This document shows, piece after piece, positions 44,671 to 53,287 of a DNA stretch of 64,000 nucleotides. Below the pieces are notes generated by a model, which searched no databases, was not told the origin of the DNA, and worked only from the letters and a program-made list of their open reading frames with translations. This DNA comes from Bacteroidota bacterium (lineage in GTDB: Bacteria; Bacteroidota; Bacteroidia; Chitinophagales; Chitinophagaceae). The DNA is taken from positions 62,001-126,000 of the forward strand of contig JAFEAE010000023.1 in the NCBI GenBank assembly GCA_018266575.1. Direction: 5' to 3'. How positions within the stretch are numbered: position 1 is the stretch's first letter; each line of letters opens with the position of its first letter. Made by a program: the position numbers and the translations under genes.

Positions 44671-45672
44671 TCACACCAAAGACAATTTTCTTTCTTTATT
44701 ATACTTAGACTTGTACGCTATCGGAGACAGCCCTGTAACCCGGCTAAACACTTCCCTGAATGCTTTTGTATCACTATAGCCAACATCGAACATGATCTCA
44801 CTGACTGTTTTTCTTGTAGTTTCAAACTTTTTTTTAGCAGCCTCGACCCGGACTCTTTGCAGGTAATCAAGTGGGCTGAGGCTTGTTGCTTTAATAAATC
44901 TTCTGTCAAAATTCCGTCTGCCTACGGCTAAATCCACCGACAGCTTTTCAATAGAAATCTTCTCCTGATAATTCTTTTCAAAAAAGTGTTGAGCTTTCAA
45001 TATGATGTCATCATGATGTTTTTTATGCCCATTAAATATGGAAAACTCAGCCTGCAGATTTCTGTCTAAGTCAATCTGAAAATATTTAGCACAATGAATT
45101 GCCGTTTGCCGGTCATAAAATTTTTCAACCAGGTAGATCAATAAATGTAAAAAAGAATAGGCTCCGCCATTCGTGTAAATCCCATTTTCATCGGTAATCA
45201 GTTTATCAGTTTGTAAGTTTACCTCAGGATATAATTCCCGAAAATTTTCTGCCAATGCCCAGTGGGTAGAACACGTTTTCCCATGTAAAATTCCTGTGGA
45301 AGCGAGCATAAAACCACCGGCACACATACTTGCCACTTCTGCCCCTTGCTTGTATTGCTCTTTTATCCAATCAATAAGAATCCTGTTATTTTTAGTCGCT
45401 TTTTCATAACTGCGAATTAAGGATGCAGGAATGATGATAAGATCGGTTTTATCCACTTCATCGATGGCTAAATGGTGACGGATCGTTAGAACGCCATTGT
45501 CCAACAAATCCTTCTTTTTTGCCCCTACCAATTCTACTTTAAAAATGGCTTTTTTCCCCTTTTTCCCTATATATGTATTTGCTTCGCCAAACACCTGGTA
45601 AGCCCCTACAATACAAGCAATGGTACTCATGGTAGTTTGTTCATCAGGAACTAAAATGCACAAATGCTTCAT
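44671..45672 (-). CDS. GlxA-like regulator (DJ-1/PfpI domain plus AraC HTH)
   Basis: From ATG 45672 (MKHLCILVPDEQTT) the 333-residue protein has a DJ-1/PfpI domain (about 1-185; the nucleophile-elbow segment reads SMCAGGFMLASTG) and a C-terminal AraC double HTH (about 235-330, VSEIMFDVGYSDTKAFREVFSRVTGLSP). This is the GlxA/FtrA layout, where the amidase-like domain binds a ligand. A TTG five codons upstream is a weaker start. It is divergent from the SRPBCC gene at 45793 and has a good TTG-N20-TATCTTTG promoter. Confidence 0.9.
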   Translation of the reverse strand: MKHLCILVPDEQTTMSTIACIVGAYQVFGEANTYIGKKGKKAIFKVELVGAKKKDLLDNGVLTIRHHLAIDEVDKTDLIIIPASLIRSYEKATKNNRILIDWIKEQYKQGAEVASMCAGGFMLASTGILHGKTCSTHWALAENFRELYPEVNLQTDKLITDENGIYTNGGAYSFLHLLIYLVEKFYDRQTAIHCAKYFQIDLDRNLQAEFSIFNGHKKHHDDIILKAQHFFEKNYQEKISIEKLSVDLAVGRRNFDRRFIKATSLSPLDYLQRVRVEAAKKKFETTRKTVSEIMFDVGYSDTKAFREVFSRVTGLSPIAYKSKYNKERKLSLV

Positions 45673-45684
45673 TGCCTTTTTGAA

Positions 45685-45715
45685 CAAAGATAAAAAGATG
45701 TTTTGTCCAAATCAA
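45685..45715 (-). promoter_or_regulatory. Bacteroidota-type promoter of the GlxA-like gene
   Basis: On the minus strand TTG (45713-45715), a 20-bp spacer and TATCTTTG (45685-45692) match the TTG/TAnnTTTG consensus. The -7 box ends 12 bp before the ATG at 45672. On the plus strand a separate TACTTTTG box lies at 45764-45771 for the divergent gene. Confidence 0.7.
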
Positions 45716-45792
45716 CCCTTTATAATGTCTAAATAACACATCAAGCAGTTGTAATTTGGAATTTACTTTTGTGCATACATAAAGAAAATGAA

Positions 45793-46218
45793 ATGAAAAG
45801 TTATTCATTCGAAATAGAAACCCGGAAGTCTTCTAAGGAAGTATTTGAGTTATTGTTAGAAATAGAAAGATGGTGGTCGGGTATTTATGATGAGACCATC
45901 ACAGGTAAAAGCAAAAAAGTGAATGACGAATTTACTTTTTCTGCAGGTGGCGGAATGCATTTTTCTAAGCAAAAATTGATCGAGCAGGTGCCTTACAAAA
46001 AAATAGTTTGGGAAGTAACAGAAAGTAATCTGTCGTTCTTGGAAAATCCAAGAGAATGGGAACATACAAAACTGAAATTTGACATTTTCGAAAAAGATAA
46101 AAACCGAACAGGAATAACTTTCACACATGAAGGCCTGGTGCCTGAAATAGCGTGTTACGAACAATGCACAAATGCCTGGACACAGTACTTTAAAAATTTT
46201 CAAAAAATGCTTAATTGA
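45793..46218 (+). CDS. SRPBCC (START/AHSA1-like) domain protein, copy 1
   Basis: From ATG 45793 (MKSYSFEIETRK) the 141-residue protein is a single SRPBCC helix-grip domain with RWWSGIYDETITGKS near the front and THEGLVPEIACYEQCTNAW near the end. Such domains bind hydrophobic ligands; AHSA1-like members in bacteria have mostly unknown roles. It is divergent from the GlxA-like regulator with a TACTTTTG -7 box at 45764-45771. The next gene is a diverged copy sharing WWS and HEGLVPE.CY...C..AW. Confidence 0.85.
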   Translation: MKSYSFEIETRKSSKEVFELLLEIERWWSGIYDETITGKSKKVNDEFTFSAGGGMHFSKQKLIEQVPYKKIVWEVTESNLSFLENPREWEHTKLKFDIFEKDKNRTGITFTHEGLVPEIACYEQCTNAWTQYFKNFQKMLN

Positions 46219-46315
46219 AACGGTTGATACCATTTGTGGTGGCAATAACATTATTACTCTGCTTTAATGAAAATGTAATTTCCAGGAAAAATAATTTTAA
46301 AACATATTCTATACT

Positions 46316-46810
46316 ATGACAAGCAAGAGTTACACATCAACTATTTTGGTTGACAAACCGGCACACGTTGCATTTAACGCAATACAAAATTTCAGAGGAT
46401 GGTGGTCGCAGGAAATAGAAGGTAGTACCGACAAGCCCGGAAAAACTTTCTTTTATCATTACAAAGATGTACATCTGTGCAAGATCAAATTGACAGAAGT
46501 GCAAACGAATAAGAAACTGGTGTACCTGGTAACAGATAACGAGTTTAACTTTACGAAAGACAAAACAGAGTGGATAAACACCAAATTAATCTTTGAATTA
46601 CAGCCTGAAGACAGCAAAACTAAAATCGTATTTACTCACGAGGGACTTGTACCAGAATATGAATGTTATGCTGTTTGCAATGATGCATGGACAAGTTACA
46701 TACAAGGAAGTTTAAAAGACTTTATTGAAACAGGAACAGGAAAACCCAATGGCAAAGAAGGCGGCCTCAATGCTGAATTAGTTGAAAAGTGGGGGCTGCC
46801 AGATAAATAA
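46316..46810 (+). CDS. SRPBCC domain protein, copy 2
   Basis: The 164-residue protein is a paralogue of the preceding gene (FRGWWSQEIEGSTDKPG; FTHEGLVPEYECYAVCNDAW), with a 20-residue C-terminal extension. It folds as one helix-grip domain with no signal or membrane segment. The 97-bp gap and same strand suggest co-expression with copy 1. The ligand is unknown. A third, decayed member of the broader family lies just beyond on the other strand. Confidence 0.85.
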   Translation: MTSKSYTSTILVDKPAHVAFNAIQNFRGWWSQEIEGSTDKPGKTFFYHYKDVHLCKIKLTEVQTNKKLVYLVTDNEFNFTKDKTEWINTKLIFELQPEDSKTKIVFTHEGLVPEYECYAVCNDAWTSYIQGSLKDFIETGTGKPNGKEGGLNAELVEKWGLPDK

Positions 46811-46997
46811 ACAACGAACTACCAACGTAAAATGTGCAAGAAACCGAATAAAAAAGATCAGTTTTAAGTTATTTCTGAACAGTAATTTAGTTGGTGCGTG
46901 TGTTGTTTTTTACTACCTCAAAAAAAACCTTTTTAAGCAGTTTGTCGCATACGGCAACCAGCAAATCAAAGCAAGGTTCCTTGTTTATCTTTACCTT

Positions 46998-47416
46998 TTA
47001 ATCGTTGATATAATGCTTCAGATGCAACGTTTGCTTTAATATAGCTTGCCAGCCGGGTTTTGCATTTCAACCGGGTTTTCATTTTGCGTCAAAGATTGTG
47101 GTGACCCTCGTTTTGCCCTTTTTCATTTTCAAAATTTGCGACTACTTTTCCATCATCGGCAAATGAATAAGTAATTTTCTTCCGACCACTTACTTCATCA
47201 TAAACGGCTTCGAAATCAAAACCAAAACTTCCATCTTTGGCCTCCATTCCCGGTTTCATTTTACCGCTGACATGAAGGTCATTTTGGGCTGAAATACAAT
47301 GCCAGTCATCAGGAGCAAAATTCCATTTTGTGATCTGCCCGGCTTTGTCCAATAATACAAAATTTTTTTGCATCTGCTGGAACAGTTACCTGAACTGTAA
47401 TTTTCTCTGCACCCAT
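46998..47416 (-). pseudogene. AHSA1/SRPBCC gene broken by several frameshifts
   Basis: Reading the minus strand from ATG 47416 gives GAEKITVQVTVPADAKK, then the frame must shift by one base near 47341 to continue ITKWNFAPDDWHCISAQNDL through FADDGKVVANFENEKG. Another shift near 47110 is needed for KTRVTTIFDAK, a third for ENPVEMQ and a fourth for WQAIL, ending at TAA 46998. Together these form a complete AHSA1-family protein of about 135 residues. At least four frame changes make sequencing error an unlikely sole cause. It is not a direct copy of the two intact SRPBCC genes. Confidence 0.85.
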
Positions 47417-47487
47417 ACCCATAACCTATTCTTTTGACGAGTTAGGTAATATTTCTACGAGGCAGTTTATCTATCACATGGATTTTG

Positions 47488-48543
47488 CTACATCTTATTT
47501 TTCGCGGGCTTTTTTATTGCATTAGTAGATTTTTTAAAAACCCCAGCCTGTAATTCCACACCGTCAGATTCCGGAAGAAGGTTGAGATAATCGTTTGGCA
47601 AGCCTTCTGTTTTTACTTCGCTAAATAAAAGTTTTGCGGTTTTGAGAATATGCGTTTCGGTAATACTGTCTCCTGTTGCCGGTTCAAGTTCTTTTCCATA
47701 ATACCCTAAATAATGGTCGTTGCCAGTAATGATAGAATTAGAAAAAGTATAGGCAGCCTGTGTGTTCGCTGCACGCAGCCAGAAGTAATTACAATGCGTT
47801 ACAATATTATTACGAAATACAAATGGCTCTAAAAAAGGGCCGAACCAGACAGCTGCTTCATACGATCCATTGATGATGCAATTAGTAACCGATAAATTTT
47901 TAATTGAATTAAAAAGAAGCAATGCATTCTTGCATTCAAAGAAAATGCAATGATCAACAGTAGTACCCGAACCATGTGCCCAGATAGCACCCTGAATTGC
48001 CGAAGAATTTTTTTCACCAACAAAATAGCATTGCGAAACTTCCAATCCATTCACATCCGGATTTTCGCGGGTTATGGGGTAATAATATCTGACTGACGGA
48101 TTAGCATTCCCTAATAATTTTAATCCTTTAAAATGAACATTGTTTTTTGCAACTAAAAATCCAACACAATGTATAAACTGGTGGCTTGAATTATTTGCTG
48201 ATATAGATTGAATAATTGGCATCTCAACTGGTGACCAGCCTTCATCATCTGGCATGATTGTGGCTTCTATTGTATACCGGATTGTATCATCCTGTTTCTT
48301 TTCCGTTTTTATTTCCATTTCCTGCGAAACGGTGTATAATCCAGGCGCAACTTTTATGGTCACAGGTTCTTCACCACTAAAAGTAGATGCGAGTGCAACG
48401 GCTTGTTCAACTCCGGCTAACGGATCCGTGACAGTTCCTTTTCCCTGCCTGGAACCTTTGATGGCATCTACATAAATTGTTTGCGAAAATAGACACGCAG
48501 TAAAACAAAGTGCTCCGGGAATTAACAATAATTTCTTTTTCAT
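47488..48543 (-). CDS. Secreted right-handed beta-helix protein
   Basis: From ATG 48543 (MKKKLLLIPGALCFTACLFSQ) the 351-residue protein has a signal peptide and a parallel beta-helix body. It opens with IYVDAIKGSRQGKGTVTDPLAGVEQAVALA, the DUF1565-like start of many pectate-lyase-fold proteins, then repeats such as HFKGLKLLGNANP, NGLEVSQCYFVGEK, VDHCIFFECKNAL and LSVTNCIINGSYEAA. Catalytic residues cannot be assigned; the fold occurs in polysaccharide lyases and hydrolases and in surface adhesins. It is divergent from the membrane-anchored putative regulator at 48682, with phased repeats between them. Confidence 0.82.
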   Translation of the reverse strand: MKKKLLLIPGALCFTACLFSQTIYVDAIKGSRQGKGTVTDPLAGVEQAVALASTFSGEEPVTIKVAPGLYTVSQEMEIKTEKKQDDTIRYTIEATIMPDDEGWSPVEMPIIQSISANNSSHQFIHCVGFLVAKNNVHFKGLKLLGNANPSVRYYYPITRENPDVNGLEVSQCYFVGEKNSSAIQGAIWAHGSGTTVDHCIFFECKNALLLFNSIKNLSVTNCIINGSYEAAVWFGPFLEPFVFRNNIVTHCNYFWLRAANTQAAYTFSNSIITGNDHYLGYYGKELEPATGDSITETHILKTAKLLFSEVKTEGLPNDYLNLLPESDGVELQAGVFKKSTNAIKKPAKNKM

Positions 48544-48640
48544 GTAACTGTTTTTTATAAAGTGAACGATGTGTTTTACAATCAATTTTTTTTATTGATA
48601 AATTGCATGTCAAAGCTATTGGTAGAAATTTTTTTAGCCT

Positions 48641-48670
48641 GTTCAAGTTCAGTTCAAGTTCGTTCAAGTT
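48641..48670. promoter_or_regulatory. Three phased GTTCAAGTT direct repeats
   Basis: GTTCAAGTT occurs at 48641-48649, 48652-48660 and 48662-48670, with start-to-start distances of 11 and 10 bp, so all copies lie on one face of the DNA. The last ends 11 bp before the ATG of the putative HTH-membrane protein and 127 bp from the divergent beta-helix gene. The spacing is that of an operator for a cooperatively binding protein. Confidence 0.7.
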
Positions 48671-48681
48671 GAATCAGAGTC

Positions 48682-49956
48682 ATGTCACAAGAAGAAACCA
48701 TACAAAAACTGTTAATCATCATCGTGCAAAAACTCGGCTGGGGGAAAAGCGATGAATGGCAGGGGAAAGATTTTGAAAACCTAAGCATCGAAATCCTGAA
48801 TAGCACTGGCGTATCGCTAAGTGCAAGCACATTGAAAAGAATTTGGGGTAAAGTTGATTATAACCATTTGCCCAGTATGACGACGCTTGATACACTTGCA
48901 AAATTTGCAGGATATGAAACGTGGAGGAATTTTCAAAAAGAACAGACGGCTTTGCAAGAAAAAAACGAGGCAGAGAAACTAATTGCGCCGGAAATCCCGA
49001 AACAAAATAATGCAAAACGTTGGTCGCTTGTATTAATTATTTTAATAGTATCACTGGCAAGTATAGCCGCAATCTGGGAGATGCGAAAAAAGGGTTCATC
49101 TTTAAATGCAAATAAATATAGTTTTGGAAGTGAACCATTAACACATAGCATTCCGAATTCTGTTGTCTTTTCATACGATGCAAGTGCTGCAGCTGATTCT
49201 GTTTTTATACAACAATCCTGGGATCCATCTACACGCGTTGCAGTAAAAAAAGATTTACATACGTATACATCTATTTATTATGAACCCGGTTTTTACCATG
49301 CAAAGTTGTTTGTAGGAAATAAAATTGCGAAAGAACATCCGCTACTGATAGCAACAACGGGATGGTTAGGGTTGATCCAAAACAAACCTGTTCCGGTATA
49401 TTTAAAATCTTCTTCATTCCTGCAAGTTGATAGCATTAACATCACAATTGATGAAATTAAAAGAAATGGTATTGCAGTTTCCCCAGAACCACCGGTAACG
49501 AAATTTTATAATGTAGGAAATTTTGATCCTGTCTCTATAGAAAATTTTTCATTCAATGTTTCAGTTAAGAATACATACAATGAAGGTTCCGGGGTTTGTC
49601 AATACACTTATATTGTATTGGTAACAGATGCGGCTCCTATTATAATTCCTTTAGCAATCAAAGGTTGTGTATCCAATTTAATGTTGCGGAATTTTGATGA
49701 AGTAATATCAGGCAAACACGCAAACCTGTCTGGTTTCGGAACAGATTTCAGCCAATGGGCAAAAATTAAATGTAAATCTGCAAATGGGAAAGTGAAATAT
49801 TATCTCAATGACAAAGAAATATATCAGGCTAACACTCCTTCAACAAAAATAAATATTGTCGGTATTGGTTTTTATTTCCAGGGAACAGGCGCTGTAAAGG
49901 ATATTGAATTGTTGGAGAAAGATCATTTGGTATTTAAAGATTTTTCAAGGAAATAA
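48682..49956 (+). CDS. Membrane-anchored protein with putative DNA-binding N-terminus
   Basis: The 424-residue protein has a helical N-terminal domain (1-95) with LSIEILNSTGVSLSASTLKR, then WGKVDY and TLDTLAKFAGYETWRNF, a pattern seen in Bacteroidota proteins and resembling a small HTH. A single membrane helix (about 114-132) and a periplasmic beta-rich domain (about 150-424) follow. This looks like a one-component membrane-bound regulator or a signalling adaptor; I do not know a characterised relative. The C-terminal part has NYNEGSGVC-like and SGKHANLSGFGTDFSQW segments and could be a concanavalin-like sensor. It is divergent from the beta-helix gene. Confidence 0.65.
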   Translation: MSQEETIQKLLIIIVQKLGWGKSDEWQGKDFENLSIEILNSTGVSLSASTLKRIWGKVDYNHLPSMTTLDTLAKFAGYETWRNFQKEQTALQEKNEAEKLIAPEIPKQNNAKRWSLVLIILIVSLASIAAIWEMRKKGSSLNANKYSFGSEPLTHSIPNSVVFSYDASAAADSVFIQQSWDPSTRVAVKKDLHTYTSIYYEPGFYHAKLFVGNKIAKEHPLLIATTGWLGLIQNKPVPVYLKSSSFLQVDSINITIDEIKRNGIAVSPEPPVTKFYNVGNFDPVSIENFSFNVSVKNTYNEGSGVCQYTYIVLVTDAAPIIIPLAIKGCVSNLMLRNFDEVISGKHANLSGFGTDFSQWAKIKCKSANGKVKYYLNDKEIYQANTPSTKINIVGIGFYFQGTGAVKDIELLEKDHLVFKDFSRK

Positions 49957-50442
49957 AATTGAAAATATCATCCAAAGGAAATTTTGCGCTCTAAAGTGGA
50001 CGATCTTAAAAGTAGTGGGCCACAGAATACGAGTGGTGCTGGATTTTCTCATTCTATTGCCAAAAAACTAAGAAAGTTTTCAATAATGAAACTAGTTTTG
50101 GAAACTTAGTTCCCTATATCGAAAAAGAAATTGATTTCGAAAAACTTTCTCTGTAAAAATTAAAAAGCCTAAGTGAAATAATACGAAATATCCCTGAAGC
50201 CTATATGTGAAGATATGATCGAGAAAAATGAAAAAGTATAGAAAGCGTATGATTGAAAAATTCATGAAACGCAGGTAGAAAAAAATTAAAGAGTAATCCA
50301 CAATTACTCGTCATTGACAATAAATGCGTATCTGTTTTATTTCATAAAAGGAAAAGCTCCATAAAGTATTGTTCATAGGGCATTCATTCAATATTCAGTG
50401 ATTTCACCAGGAAAACACTTGAGTTTCGATTCAGTATAGTTT
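49957..50442. other. Decayed coding region before the integrase remnant
   Basis: No intact gene. A plus-strand frame from 50016 to 50156 is open (WATEYEWCW ... FGNLVPYIEKEIDFEKL), stops, and continues in the same frame with KLKSLSEIIRNIPEAYM until more stops. The string looks protein-like but broken. I cannot name the family. It lies inside the presumed remnant of a mobile element. Confidence 0.45.
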
Positions 50443-51207
50443 TTAAAACATAGAATACTTATCTTTCAATATTTCCATATCATTTCGATTTTTTTTGTCA
50501 AGGATCCGGGCATAATCTTGCGTCGCCTTCAGGTTGCGGTGCCCAAGCATTTTAGAGACAGTTGCAATAGGTACACCATTGCTGAGAGTGACCGTAGTGG
50601 CAAAAGTATGCCTGGCGATATGAAATGTCAGTGTCTTGTTGATTTCGCATAAATCTGCGATTTCTTTAAGGCAGGCATTCATTTTCAGGTTGCTTAACAC
50701 AGGAAATACGCTGTCTTTGAATTTGCATTGTGGATGATCGGCATAGCGGCTTATTAAATCCAATGCAACAGGCAAAAGATGTTTCATAACGTTCAAGGGT
50801 ACCCGAAGAAAACTCTGCGCCTACCAGCTCTTTCATTTGTTCATTATGTTGTTTGAAAACTTCCATCAACATTATTTTTTTGCGGATGCTCCAGCGGCTT
50901 GCCGCAATAGAGCAACTTGATATTCTCCGGGGTCACTTCTTTATCCAGTCCTATCAATTTTCGTTTTGCCTCAAATAACTTTTGCTGAAGTGTATTTAAG
51001 TATGCATTAAAATTTTTTGCTGAGTCACTTTTCCCGGTCATTCTTCCTGCATGTACATTCCGGTTTTTCATACTGCATTTTCTTTTGTACTGATTTCTGT
51101 TAAAGAACTGTCAACCGTAATCATGATGTAAACATCCGATTCATCAGAGGATTGTTTGCATCTTTTTTGGTAAAAAACAAACTAAAACTCTTATCTATTT
51201 TATTCAC
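50443..51207 (-). pseudogene. Tyrosine recombinase (phage-type integrase) remnant with internal deletion
   Basis: The minus strand starts at GTG 51207 with NKIDKSFSLFF, shifts frame to ITVDSSLTEISTK, shifts again to HAGRMTGKSDSAKNFNAYLN, shifts once more to MLMEVFKQHNEQMKELVGAE, and joins abruptly near 50790 to LLPVALDLISRYADHPQC. The C-terminal catalytic part is intact: HIARHTFATTVTLSNG, KMLGHRNLKATQDYA with the nucleophile Tyr. About 150 residues of the core-binding domain and the first catalytic Arg are missing. This is a Bacteroidota conjugative/mobile-type integrase. It lies just beyond the 3' end of tRNA-Ser, its likely target. It is inactive. Confidence 0.88.
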
Positions 51208-51458
51208 TTTAAATGGTTATAAAAATAGCTTTTCAATAACCTTGGAAGTCTTTACCAATATTTGAAAGTGTTAATAATGAGTGCGTTTGGTTAGGTTTAG
51301 TGGGTCAATGTAAAGCGGAGGGCATACTACACGATTTGCTCACGAAAAATAACTGAAAAATGAAGTAAAATGCGGTAATGCTAAAAAAGACAAAACCTGC
51401 AAACGACTAATTTTGCAGGTTTTATTGATAATAGCTTATCTAAATTAATTTATCTCAG

Positions 51459-51549
51459 CGGAGAGGGAGGGATTCGAACCCTCGGTACAAGTTTAAGCTC
51501 GTACAACGGTTTAGCAAACCGGCCCTTTCGGCCACTCAGGCACCTCTCC
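51459..51549 (-). tRNA. tRNA-Ser (anticodon GCU)
   Basis: The minus strand gives a 91-nt class II tRNA with acceptor GGAGAGG, T-arm GAGGGUUCGAAUCCCUC, a long variable arm (GUACGAG/CUUGUAC) and loop UUGCUAA, hence anticodon GCU. The outer anticodon-stem pair looks imperfect. The 3' end faces the integrase remnant. Confidence 0.92.
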
Positions 51550-51856
51550 GGCCTGCCCTTCGGCTTTTTGAAGGGGAAGCAAAAGTAATCATTAATTGCT
51601 TTGCTCCCAAATGAGAGGGAGCCTAAGTTCAAAAAAGTTTCACGTTGAGGCGCAGGGTACGCAGAGGAATTAGCTTTAAAAAAACTAAAAATAAAAAGGC
51701 TAAAAACTAAATAGTTGAAAACGCTCGGAGCTCATAGCTAAAAGCTGACAGCTATTTCTCACAAATCGTACGTCACACTTCATAAATCGTACATTTTTTG
51801 GGCATAAAAAAACCCGCTCATTACTGAACGGGTTGTAATTATTTTTAGTGCAGAAA
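51550..51856. other. Intergenic stretch between tRNA-Ser and dnaA
   Basis: This 307-bp gap contains a small G/C-rich repeat-like string near 51642-51662 (GTTGAGGCGCAGGGTACGCAG) and simple AGCTCATAGCTAAAAGCTG-type repeats, plus the dnaA terminator. No gene is seen. Confidence 0.5.
51804..51834 (-). terminator. Terminator after dnaA
   Basis: On the minus strand AACCCGTT and a following GCGGGTT pair across a loop and are followed by TTTTTTT. It lies 23 bp after the dnaA stop. Confidence 0.85.
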
Positions 51857-53287
51857 TTACATTGCTGCTAGTTGTACTTTTTGTTGCAGTTCCGTTACAT
51901 TTTCACGGAACAAGCTATCTGTATCCATCAGGTCTTTTACAGTCTGGCAAGAGTGAATAACTGTAGTATGGTCGCGGCCTCCAAAATGTTCACCAATTGT
52001 TTTCAATGAATTTTTAGTGAATGCTTTTGCAAGGTACATAGTGATTTGCCTTGCCTGCACAATTTCGCGCTTGCGGGTTTTTTGCAGCAATTTGTCGTAG
52101 GAAACATCGAAATACTCGCATACCATTCTTTGTATGGTTTCGATAGTAATTTCCTTGCTGCTGGTTTTCACAAAATTACGGAGTACTTTTTTCGCCAATT
52201 CTAAATCAATTTCACGTTTATTGAGCGAAGATTGTGCCAAAAGAGAGATCAATGCGCCCTCTAATTCCCGAACATTGCTATTAATATTATAGGCAAGATA
52301 TTTCACTACTTCTTTCGGCATATCCAATCCGTCATTCTTCATTTTGCGTTCAAGGATCTCGATGCGTGTATCGTAATCCGGAACCTGCAGATCAGCACTC
52401 AATCCCCATCGGAAACGGCTTAATAATCTTTCCTGCAAACCTTCCAGGTCTTTTGGTGGTTTGTCGGAGCTTAATATCAACTGTTTTCCGGACTGATGAA
52501 GATGATTGAATATTGCGAAGAACGCATCCTGTGATTTTTCTGCTCGGTTGAAGAATTGAACGTCATCTATAATTAATACATCAACGAGCTGATAGAAATG
52601 AATGAAATCGTTCACTGCATTATTGCGGCTGTGATCGATGAACTGGTTAATGAATTTTTCTGAACTCACATACAATACCACCTTATTCTGATGAAGCTTT
52701 TTTACTTCATTGCCGATCGCTTGTGCCAGATGCGTTTTGCCCAAACCAACACCACCATATATAACAAGCGGATTGAAAGAATTTGCCCCCGGTTTTTCTG
52801 CAACTGTTTTTCCTGCGCGGCGTGCTACACGGTTGCAATCGCCTTCAATAAAAGAATCGAAAGTATATACAGGGTTAAGTTGTGCATCTATCTGCATTTT
52901 CTTCAATCCCGGAATAACAAACGGATTTTTTACAGGGTTGTTAATGATCAATGGAAAATCCATTTCATTAGAAAATGTTTTATATCCCTGCGCAGGAAGG
53001 TCCATAGTTAAAGGCCCGTTTTGAGGTGTTCCACTGTCGACCATGATACGGTATTCAAGCCTTGCTTCTTTACCTAACACACGGCGCAATGTCTTTGCAA
53101 GCAAATTTACGTAATGCTCTTCAAGGTACTCAAAGAAAAACTGGCTGGGTACCTGGATAACCAAAACATTATTTTTAAGTTCAACGGGTTTAATGGGTTC
53201 AAACCAGGTTTTATAATGCTGCCACTCTACAATGTCCTTTATTATTTCCAGGCAACTTGTCCAAACTTTATCAAACGTTTTTGCCAT
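51857..53287 (-). CDS. dnaA: Chromosomal replication initiator protein
   Basis: The 476-residue protein has domain I (1-85, WTSCLEIIKDIVEWQHYKTWFEP), a short variable domain II, the AAA+ domain III with Walker A GGVGLGKTH (178-186) and Walker B LIIDDVQFF, a sensor-type LSSDKPP segment, and domain IV with the DNA-recognition signature GGRDHTTVIHSC. It binds DnaA boxes, melts oriC and loads the helicase. Length is typical. The gene is followed by its own terminator. I see no cluster of DnaA boxes in the 700 bp upstream, so oriC is not claimed here. Confidence 0.96.
   Translation of the reverse strand: MAKTFDKVWTSCLEIIKDIVEWQHYKTWFEPIKPVELKNNVLVIQVPSQFFFEYLEEHYVNLLAKTLRRVLGKEARLEYRIMVDSGTPQNGPLTMDLPAQGYKTFSNEMDFPLIINNPVKNPFVIPGLKKMQIDAQLNPVYTFDSFIEGDCNRVARRAGKTVAEKPGANSFNPLVIYGGVGLGKTHLAQAIGNEVKKLHQNKVVLYVSSEKFINQFIDHSRNNAVNDFIHFYQLVDVLIIDDVQFFNRAEKSQDAFFAIFNHLHQSGKQLILSSDKPPKDLEGLQERLLSRFRWGLSADLQVPDYDTRIEILERKMKNDGLDMPKEVVKYLAYNINSNVRELEGALISLLAQSSLNKREIDLELAKKVLRNFVKTSSKEITIETIQRMVCEYFDVSYDKLLQKTRKREIVQARQITMYLAKAFTKNSLKTIGEHFGGRDHTTVIHSCQTVKDLMDTDSLFRENVTELQQKVQLAAM

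Noticed and set aside
46782..47039. 85-codon plus-strand frame after SRPBCC copy 2
   Set aside because: It overlaps the end of the SRPBCC gene and the decayed AHSA1 gene and has no recognisable features.
51450..51632. 60-codon minus-strand frame over tRNA-Ser
   Set aside because: It translates the tRNA sequence and is not a protein gene.
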